Assembly: GCA_011503125.2 (NCBI GenBank) | Contig: WWBZ02000007.1 | Span: 434,001-498,000, forward strand | Length of the DNA: 64,000 bases | Direction: 5' to 3' | From: Botryosphaeria dothidea | Taxonomy: Eukaryota > Ascomycota > Dothideomycetes > Botryosphaeriales > Botryosphaeriaceae | Shown: positions 56,513-64,000 of the stretch, in pieces | Layout: every line of letters begins with the position of its first letter | Numbering within the stretch: position 1 is the first letter of the stretch | Translations under genes and position numbers: made by a program | The notes under the pieces: generated by a model | Databases searched by the model: none | Seen by the model: the letters and a program-made list of their open reading frames with translations, nothing else | Told to the model about the DNA's origin: nothing

Positions 56513-57706
56513 TTAGCCCTTGTCCAACAGACCAAGTCGAAGTAAGGCTCGTGAGCTCTGGTAGTCGGAGGAGTCAGTCTCATAATCGTCCGTATAGTTG
56601 TCCAGCACGCCCAGGAAGTTCTTTAAATCATCAGTAAAGCCGTCCAATGCATCCTGGATGTCCTTTAAAACATCTTTGAAGTCTTCGGGGTCACGCTTGG
56701 CACCTGCGACGGCGACCTCGTAGTGTTCGGCAAAGCTTCAGCGGCCCCGTCCTCGATGGTGAGATCCAAGCGGTCCAGTACATGAATCACTGAGGCTTCG
56801 ACGGACATCTCGATGTCTTTCATGAAAGCAGCTTTGGCATCTCCGATAGCCTTCCTCAATTGCCCGGCGAGAGCTTCAACGTTGTCTTCGGTCATGATAC
56901 CCAAAGACTGCTCGGCAAAAGATTCAAAGTCGTCGTCCGAGACGGTAACCCAGACGTAATTGAAGAAGGCCTCAACATCGTCGGGAAGGTCGTCGTCTTC
57001 GTCGTCAATGATGGGTTTGGAAACGATACCGATAAAGTCCGACGCCGCGAAGGTGGCCTCGTACTGAGGATCAATCCTGCACATATCGCTGAGTAAGATA
57101 CCAATGCCGAAAAGCGGACTTGAAGCAGAAATGATGCAGATTCCGACACTTACAGATGGTCATCCAGATCCCTTGCGTTGATGATATGCCCCACTGGCGA
57201 GCCCATGCCGAGCCTTGCCAACATGTTTTCGACATCTTCGATGCGCTCCAGCATCAATTTTGCGCTCGTGTGTTCAGGCTGATAGCTGAAGCTCACCGCT
57301 GCGAGCCAACTGTTGCCATAAAAAACGAGAGCATCTTGTAGCTCGATCTGATCGATTCTGGACTTCATTTCGTTCTCGGCGTTGAGCTCAACAAGGACAC
57401 TGATGTTGTTGTTGACAGCGGCGGGTACGACGTTAGAGAGGAGGTCACAAGAGGCTGAACGACGGATGAGGACGTGATCAAACTGCTTCGAAGGCAATGA
57501 TTTGATGCTTTGGAAGGCATTTTCCCAGCTGGATTGGTTTCTGCAGTTGTCCGATGCGTATGGATCGGATGTTGTACTGTGAACGGATGATGTGAGTTCA
57601 AGCGGTGAAATGGAGGGATGACGGAGCCATACATGTAAAACCCCATCATGTACCCATGGGTCACGGTGACCATTGCAGCCGTGATGGTAGGGATCGAGAG
57701 CTTCAT
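56513..57706 (-). pseudogene. GH17-like secreted protein lacking catalytic glutamates, with a frameshift
   Basis: Exons 57706-57633, 57576-57154 and 57088-56513. The introns are 56 and 65 nt. A signal-like N-terminus (MKLSIPTITAAMVTVTHG) leads to a sequence that follows the GH17 beta-glucanase pattern: FDHVLIRRSASCDLLSNVVP, AAVNNNISVLVEL, ALVFYGNSWLAAVSFSYQPE, MLARLGMGSPVGHI, AASDFIGIV and YVWVTVSDDD. Where active GH17 enzymes have VGNE and TETGWP, this protein has SYQP (about 122-125) and TVSDDD (214-219), so neither catalytic Glu is present. An acidic tail follows. The frame used to about 56738 meets a stop at 56665. The -1/+2 related frame is open from 56737 to a TAA at 56513 (75 codons, starting SFAEHYEVAVAGAKRDPEDF, then KDVLKDIQDALDGFTDDL). 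This points to a one-base deletion or an assembly error near 56738-56742. Total about 357 codons. Confidence 0.6.
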
Positions 57707-58393
57707 TGTGGATGTAGACGATGATGATAGTAGCGATGTCGTTCACGAGTGGAGTGAAGAGTTGAGAGTGCAAGTGACAAGAAAGGCAGCATAAACACAG
57801 CGAGGCAGCTCATAGAAAAGGGAAGGTATTATGCTGCGTGGTATGGTTGTGCCTGACATTTGGAGATGTTCGACCGCCACTCCTCCAGGCACTGTGGACA
57901 CGCAGCATGGACGCCTTCCTTGATTTGCATGATCAGGCAGGAGCACATGGAGGGCGGAGATCTAGATAGTCCCAACTCCCCTGTAGAATAGGGCACTGCG
58001 CGCCGCAAATGGGTGAAAAGCACAGGAAAAGCACATAGTTGGACGGGCAAGATGCACACGAGAGACTGAACACATTCCATTCATCCTTGCACTCGAGGGT
58101 GTGTACAGCGGGAAGCACGTCAGCACAGAGCCAACATTTAGAATACGGCAAGGGAGCGCAAGCTGCCTTGCGGATATTGCCGACGGATCCGGAATCGGCA
58201 ACGGGAGAGAGTCGTGAGTCGGGAAGCGGAGGCGGGAGGGAAGGACGGAATTAGGGCGGCGATTAGATTGCACTCGGTAGGGCGGCTTCTCGCGGGCGTC
58301 ATCGGCGAAGTTTCCCGTCTGTCATCGGACATATTTTCCCCAGTCATCGCGCAACACTAACTCCCTCACCACCACAACCATTGCGCCACCGAC
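57707..58393. other. Divergent intergenic region GH17-like / pdx2
   Basis: 687 bp between divergent starts. Only short frames. It holds both promoters. Confidence 0.45.
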
Positions 58394-59330
58394 ATGACCG
58401 CCACGAACGCCAGTCCGAAACGCCAGATCACCGTCGGCGTGCTTGCTCTCCAGGGCGCCTTTAGCGAACACGTTCAGTTGCTGCGCCTAGCAATTGCGAG
58501 CTTACGCGCTTGGAAAGTCAATGATGCCGCACAGGCTGAATGGTCATGCATCGAGGTGCGCACGCCGGCAGAGCTTGCATCCTGTGATGCTCTGATCCTA
58601 CCGGGGGGTGAGAGTACCACTATGTCCTTGGTCGCTGAGCGTTCTGGCATACTGGAGCCGTTGCGGGACTTTGTCAAGTAAGGGCACGCCATCAAGTTGA
58701 AGCGCCTATGACTAACAGGTCACATTCCACAGGGTTCAACGAAAGCCAACCTGGGGAACCTGTGCCGGTCTCATCCTCTTGGCTGAATCTGCGAACCGCA
58801 CCAAGAGGGGTGGTCAGGAGCTCATAGGTGGCCTTGACGTCCGCGTGTCGCGCAACCATTTCGGCCGCCAGACCGAGTCCTTCACCGCCGACCTCGACCT
58901 CCCATTCCTCCGCAGTGCTCAGGGAGTGGAGACTCAAACAAACGAGAAACCGTTCCCTAGCGTATTCATACGAGCCCCGGTCGTGGAGAAGCTACTACCG
59001 CACATGGACGGCATACAAACCGAAGAGGCGGCTAAAGACGAGACCATCGTCGCTCCCTCGAAAGCGCCAAAGGATGATGTCGCGCGTGCGGATTTCGAGG
59101 CGCATGTTGAGGTCATGGCAAGACTCCCGGGAAGGGCCAAAGCCTTGAGCAAGGAAGGTGTGACCGGTAGCGAAGAGGGTGAGGCGGGCGATATTATTGC
59201 TGTGAGGCAAGGAAATGTTTTTGGAACGAGCTTCCATCCTGAGCTGACCGGCGATTCGAGAATCCACGTGTGGTGGTTGGAGCAGGTCCTTGCGTCGTTA
59301 GAGAGGCGGCAGACTCTGGCTGTACGGTGA
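58394..59330 (+). CDS. pdx2: Pyridoxal 5'-phosphate synthase glutaminase subunit (PDX2/SNO)
   Basis: Two exons, 58394-58677 and 58733-59330, with a 55-nt intron (GTAAGG...CAG, CTAAC branch), encode 293 aa. PDX2 hydrolyses glutamine and passes ammonia to the PDX1/SNZ synthase to make pyridoxal phosphate. The class I amidotransferase signature is complete: [35 protein letters not shown] (oxyanion), [13 protein letters not shown] with nucleophile Cys105, [17 protein letters not shown] and [15 protein letters not shown] with His263 and Glu265. It is longer than bacterial PdxT (about 190-200 aa) because of an insertion at about 185-240 rich in Lys/Glu/Asp, as in other fungi. No PDX1 gene is in the window. 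Confidence 0.95.
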
Positions 59331-59732
59331 GAACTTTTACGTGAATTAAAGGGAAATAGACATGATTTTGCTCACGGAATTAATGGAAAATACCGGAGCA
59401 AGGCTTAGAAAATGAATAGATTATCAAGGAGTTTCTTCTCTCCTGTTGATACTTGCCGCCTGTCTCTTTTCGAGGAGTTCATTTTGACCCTCTAGGTATT
59501 CACCTGCAGCATCCAACGCATGGCAAGAACTTGCCGCTTTGATGCACTCGGAGTCTTCGGTAAATGTGTTCAAATCTCCCCGCCGAGGTGTATATATGCA
59601 CGAAAGCTTGTGCAAACGCTTAATACCTCATAAGCGCAATCGATGTGAGATTATCGTAGCCAATCATGAAAGATTTGACCTTGAGCCATCCTCATCCTCC
59701 CCAGACCTATGGTAATCTAGTACCAAAGGTCC
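59331..59732. other. Convergent intergenic region pdx2 / CBP20
   Basis: 402 bp, AT-richer, no gene seen. Confidence 0.4.
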
Positions 59733-60477
59733 TTACCTGTAATCGTCACGGTAAGGGTCATTTGCTCGACCCCAGCCGCCGCGACCGGGGTCATACTCGT
59801 CACGGTATTCATCGCGAACCTGGCCACCCGACTTGCCGCGTCTGGGAAAGCATTAGCCTCAGCCATCGTGTCCATCTTGTATCATCCAACATACCCATAC
59901 TGACGGCCTTCAGAGAAGCCCTCGTCCAAGTCGGTACGAATAATACGCTCATCGAGCTTGGTACCGCCGATATACTTCATGCAGTCGAGCGCATCCTGGT
60001 GATTATAGTATTCGACGAAGCAGAAGCCGCAAGGAGTCTTCTGGTACCGGTCGAGTCCCATGACGAGACGCTTTATTTCGCCGCATCTATTTGCTCATGT
60101 CAAAGTTGAAATCGCGAAGCAGCCAAAACTGTCACTTACTTCGCAAAGAGCTCATGAATCTGCTCCTCGGTGGTGTAGAAGGACCTGTGTGCACTCAGTC
60201 CCTGCACGCGTATATGCCGTGTTCAAGCCAATTCCTTACAGGTTGCCGACATAGAGAGTTGTTGCATCCTTCAACTTCTCTTCGAAATCCGGTGTCTTCT
60301 CGCGCTCTTCATGATTATCATCGACGTGAACATACTTGCGCTTGCGTTGCTGTGGTGGTTGTGAGCTGAGAAATCCATAGGCAAGGCTCAATTGAGGCGC
60401 ATGATACTGACCTTGCTCGCAGCATAGGAGCTGGGCTTGTCCAGCCGATCGACGGTGTTGCGCGTGGTTTGGCGCAT
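59733..60477 (-). CDS. cbc2: Nuclear cap-binding protein subunit 2 (CBP20)
   Basis: Five exons: 60477-60412, 60349-60240, 60184-60140, 60086-59895 and 59841-59733. The introns are 53-62 nt, and 522 nt encode 173 aa. CBP20 binds the 7-methylguanosine cap with CBP80 and acts in splicing, export and nonsense-mediated decay. The RRM is unmistakable: [20 protein letters not shown] (RNP2), [20 protein letters not shown] and [15 protein letters not shown] (RNP1), then [20 protein letters not shown] and [20 protein letters not shown] in the cap-locking tail. The two conserved aromatic residues in SFYTT stack on the cap. The last exon could be extended by an intron at a GTAAGG overlapping the stop, but the TAA fits the family length. 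Start codons are 347 bp apart and divergent from nup82. Confidence 0.95.
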
Positions 60478-60824
60478 GGTGAAAGTGAAGTTGGTGGTGT
60501 TGTGAGGAAGGTCGGCGGCGCAAGCTTGAAGAAGCGCGGGAGCTTGCGTTCCTTCTAAACCGAAGCTCTGGAAGGTTTAGCCGAAGAAACACCGCCCGCG
60601 CATCATTGCAACTTTCAACAGGCGCGTCTCGTGGAGCTTCTTGTCTGCATCTCGTGCACCAGGCCCGTCACCGGTATCCATTGAAAGGCAGCGCCTGCGG
60701 CGGGTCTTTTCAGACGATCCGCTCGAGCTTCGTCTACATCGACGCGTCGATCGAGTACACCTGAACCCTCCCCTCGTTCGCGCCGCATTCTTGACGCCAA
60801 TCCCACAACCTTCACGTCTCCGCC
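60478..60824. promoter_or_regulatory. Compact bidirectional promoter CBP20 / nup82
   Basis: 347 bp separate divergent start codons of two nuclear mRNA-export-related genes, the shortest divergent spacing in the window. No specific motif was identified. Confidence 0.5.
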
Positions 60825-63584
60825 ATGCCCAGGGTCCTCAGCTATACGCCAACATGGCTCTCCCGTGGCGCACCCGGCTTCGACATCTTCTCACAGGCAT
60901 CGTCTAAGTCGAAGTCACCCCGCAAGTTCATCAACGGCACGACCAAGCCACAGAAGCCAGGCCCCAAGCGGACCATCGCCTATCGCGGCAATGAGATATT
61001 TGTGGTGGTGGGAAATGAGATACGCTGGGCAAATCTGCTGCAATTGAGGGAGCGCGGTTTGCCCAAGGATAGGCGGGACTTCGGGCGCAGCTGGAGGAGC
61101 AGTCGCGGTGGCCGCGAGCCATCGGAGGAGTTGGACGAGGACCAAGCTTACAGGGTAACATTCCACCGAACTTTGGCGACAGCCCACGCTCACAACTTGC
61201 ATAGGCTTTGAAGACGAATGTGTCTGGAGAAATTACCGAGCTTTCCATCTCTCCAAACGAGGACTACATGGCCATTTGCACCTCCCACACCATCCACATT
61301 GCTCTTCTTCCGGACCCTGCCCATCTTGCTGCTGAGGATACCGGGCCTATCAAGCTCAAGACGTTCCAACTTGGACCTACGGCTCATGTGCTGGATCAAG
61401 CCCCTCTAGCTTCCGCGCTTTGGCATCCCCTTGGAAGGCATGGTCGCTGCTTGGTCACCGTCACTGCCGACGCAAATGTGCGTCTCTGGGAGTTCAACAG
61501 GGAGAACCGCGTTTCTTTCAGTGAACCCGAGTTGGCAATTGACCTCAAGAAACTGGCGAGTGGCGTGGATAGCATGGAGGATTTCAGAGCTTCCAGAATT
61601 GGCGACAAGACCGGATTCACTCCAGATTCATTTGAGATGGCAGTTGCTGCTGCTATATATGGCACGAGCGGAAAGAAGGCAGAGCGTGGATGGGGACCCA
61701 TGACGCTATGGGTTGCTATGAAGAACGGGGATATCTATGCCCTCTGCCCTCTTCTTCCTAAGAAGTGGCAGTACACAACCCAGAATTCCGCCCCACAGTA
61801 TTTGCGGAGCTTGGCCTTGCCCATTCAGGCTCGTGTGGAAACAATGACGGCTTCCGAAGACGAAGATTTTGAGCAGCAGACTTTGGACCAGCAGGCCGAA
61901 TGGTTCGAGGGCATTCGGTATGAGATTGAAGATGATGCGAAGACGGGTGAAATCGTAGAGGTTTATTCCCGTCCTGCTGCTCCCGGGCCCATACCTAGGC
62001 TCCAAGGCCCGTTCATTCCAGATCCGGACCTCGACATCGACCACGAGCTCACAGACATCATTATCATCACTCCGAGGGAAGGCCATCTCGATGAAAGCGA
62101 GCAACCTGATACCACAGGGGATAGAGAAGACCCAAATGTCACCGTTATCGGCGTCGTCACGAGCCAAGGGAAGATGCATATCTTCATCGACTTCGACGGC
62201 GTGGAGGGGCAGTGGCTACCAAGGGAACAGGTGAGTATTCCCACCAAGGAGCTGTAAGAAATACATCTCGCTGACTAAGTGCGTTCAGGCCACGACTATC
62301 GTCCCAACTTACGATTGCCCTCAGCTCCTCTTTTTTGAGACAGTAGAATTTCAGGCATCTGGCAATGGAGAGCCGACCTGCAATCCGATCATCACTGGTG
62401 ACGCCAAGGGAGGCTCGTCGGTGTTCATCTCAACTGAGACAGGCGTCTATTACGTGAGCCTGACGGCATGGTTCCGACCTTTGCAAGATGAGCTCAGCAA
62501 CCCCGAGTCCGAAGGTGCAGGCATGAGAATCGACGCAATCATGAGGGGTTCGGGAAGTCTGCTTGAGGGCATCATCCAGTACCGTCAGGATCAGCACGGC
62601 GACCTCTTACAATCCACATCTGCAAGCATCACGATCGCCAATTCGGAGCTCGGATATTTCTTGCTCACGTCGGAAGGGTCACAGCCACATGCCGCAGTGC
62701 TCGACTCGCCCGAGTCGGACTATTACGGGGATGGGTATGGTTTGGTGCCGTATGGCGGCGACTATGAGACCGAGAGAATCAACATCCCGGAGCCTTGGCC
62801 GGCCTATCAACCCCCTCAATCACTATTCGACTACCAATCACAGCTGCCTAAAATGCTCGAGGCTGTCCCTGAACGCCACAAGTTCATGCTTAAGCAAGAG
62901 ATTCGCCTCTCGACTGCCACCCTCGATATTCTGACGAAGGCGCACCGCGTGCTCGTAAGAGAGACGCAGCAGCTTGGTCAGGCTGCGTCTAGCTTGTACA
63001 CGCGTTGCCAGCGCCTCCAGGATGAGCTAAGAGATCAAATTCGCAAGGCCAATGACGTGGCGCAGCAAATCGAAAGCATCACCGGAGAGGATGTGGATTA
63101 CGCACAGGACAGCGAAGATCGGATTGTTGGTAGCGCCAAGGTCGAAAGCAGGATCGAAAAGGTCCAGGCAAAGCACAAGGAACTTATCGAACGGACGGAG
63201 CGGCTGCGCAACAAGCTCAACAAGGCGGGTACCAGGGAGCTCAGCGACAAGGAGAGGGCTTGGTTCGCCGAGGTGGATAAGATGAAGCAGGCCATCAATG
63301 CTGGTGGGGCAGAGCGTAACGGGGCTGACGAAGACGATGTGGAGCCGACAGCAGTGAAGCGCCTGCAGCAGGTGAAGGAGCTCAAGGACGATCTCCTACA
63401 GCAAGCAAGCGAGCTGCAAGACACGGTGGCGGAGGAACAGCCCGAGACGGGGGTCAAGGTGCCGAGCGAGTTCCGCAAAGCCAAGGTGAAGCAGATCATG
63501 GAACTGCTGGAACGCGAGACGGCGATGGTGGAGGCGGCTACGAAGAAGCTGAGGAAATTGACAGTGGGCGCGAGCGGATATTAG
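60825..63584 (+). CDS. nup82: Nucleoporin Nup82
   Basis: Three exons: 60825-61154, 61205-62230 and 62289-63584. The introns are 50 and 58 nt, and 2,652 nt encode 883 aa. Nup82 (Nup88 in animals) sits on the cytoplasmic face of the pore and supports mRNA export with Nup159 and Nsp1. The N-terminal half is a beta-propeller, with blades recognisable at EITELSISPNEDYMAICTSH, APLASALWHPLGRHGRCLVT, VTADANVRLWEFNRENRVSF and GPMTLWVAMKNGDIYALCPL. The C-terminal ~250 residues are coiled coil (KQEIRLSTATLDILTKAHRV, LQQVKELKDDLLQQASELQD). The start is followed by VLSYTPTWLSRGAPGFDIF, conserved in fungal Nup82. A Lys/Arg-rich disordered insert (about 26-50) follows. Confidence 0.9.
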
Positions 63585-64000
63585 GGGATAATGTGGTAGT
63601 TGTCTTGAAAGGGTTTGAAGGACGGCACTTTGATGTGTGGAGGGGGCATGGGCTGGAGTAGAGGGCAGTTCGAGATACCTAAAGCGGAAATAATACCAAG
63701 CTGTTCGAGGGCGTCTTGTGCGATGATTCGACCAAGCAGACGGGATGGCATGCGGAGTTAGCGACACGTCGTCGGCAAAGGCAAGGACAGGGAAGGTGGG
63801 CGTAGCTTCTCGGAGCTTGGCTTGTGGTAAATGCTGGGATGTTCAGGCGCTTGGCCGAAGCTTGCGGGACGGCGTGGTGCTTTGGTGTCGCGATGCGTGG
63901 GACCAGCAAGATGCAAGATCACATCACGGTACCGTGACACAGCGCAAACCGCGCGGTAAAGCGAGGCACAAAGTCAGTGACGGCCGGCAGAGGGGCCTGG
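63585..64000. other. Right-edge intergenic sequence
   Basis: 416 bp after nup82 to the end of the window, with no recognisable coding exon. Short frames on the minus strand show no family. Confidence 0.35.

Noticed and set aside
1..64000. CRISPR arrays, bacterial promoters, ribosome binding sites, operons and riboswitches
   Set aside because: The window is eukaryotic (fungal) nuclear DNA with introns. No direct-repeat/spacer pattern was seen and these bacterial features do not apply.

Overview
This is a window of a filamentous ascomycete (Pezizomycotina) nuclear genome. The evidence is the Woronin-body gene hex1, many spliced genes with introns of about 50-65 nt (GT-AG, internal CTAAC/CTGAT branch sites), typical fungal families (Zn2Cys6 regulator, RTA1, rhodopsin-like membrane protein, secretory lipase) and no polycistronic arrangement. 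I reconstructed 26 genes; splice junctions were chosen by conserved protein sequence, consensus sites and frame closure (summed exon lengths divisible by three).

Region 1 (1-17.7 kb) is a housekeeping block. It holds the 5' end of an SCF F-box/WD40 subunit (sconB/Met30 type), atg17 (autophagy scaffold), rio1 (ribosome-biogenesis kinase), an RNase H-domain protein, Tudor-SN (snd1), Cu/Zn superoxide dismutase, transaldolase, then a 2.9 kb gene-poor stretch and an RTA1-type membrane protein.

Region 2 (18.7-39.6 kb) is accessory in character. It holds a secreted GH43 arabinan-type hydrolase, a 483-bp hAT-type MITE with a perfect 8-bp target duplication, an NmrA-like NAD(P)-binding protein, two unrelated cytochrome P450s, a rhodopsin-like seven-TM protein convergent with a Zn2Cys6 regulator, a small serine-rich orphan, a secretory lipase interrupted by an in-frame stop before its predicted catalytic histidine, and a fungal-specific polytopic membrane protein. 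The P450/NmrA/regulator group looks like a tailoring-gene set with no polyketide, peptide or terpene core enzyme in view.

Region 3 (41-54.1 kb) contains a 1,391-aa disordered protein, an epoxide hydrolase-type alpha/beta hydrolase, hex1 with an unusually long ATG-free yet open upstream region, and a 2-oxoglutarate/Fe(II) oxygenase.

Region 4 (54.1-58 kb) is again accessory: a 92-bp imperfect hairpin repeat, a three-exon small secreted six-cysteine protein, and facing it a GH17-like secreted protein that lacks both catalytic glutamates and carries a frameshift. Region 5 (58.4-64 kb) is housekeeping: PDX2/SNO glutaminase (vitamin B6), the cap-binding subunit CBP20 and, divergent from it, nucleoporin Nup82.

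The observations I consider most worth following are the hex1 leader, the GH17-like pseudoenzyme, the small cysteine-rich secreted protein, the hAT MITE and the interrupted lipase.
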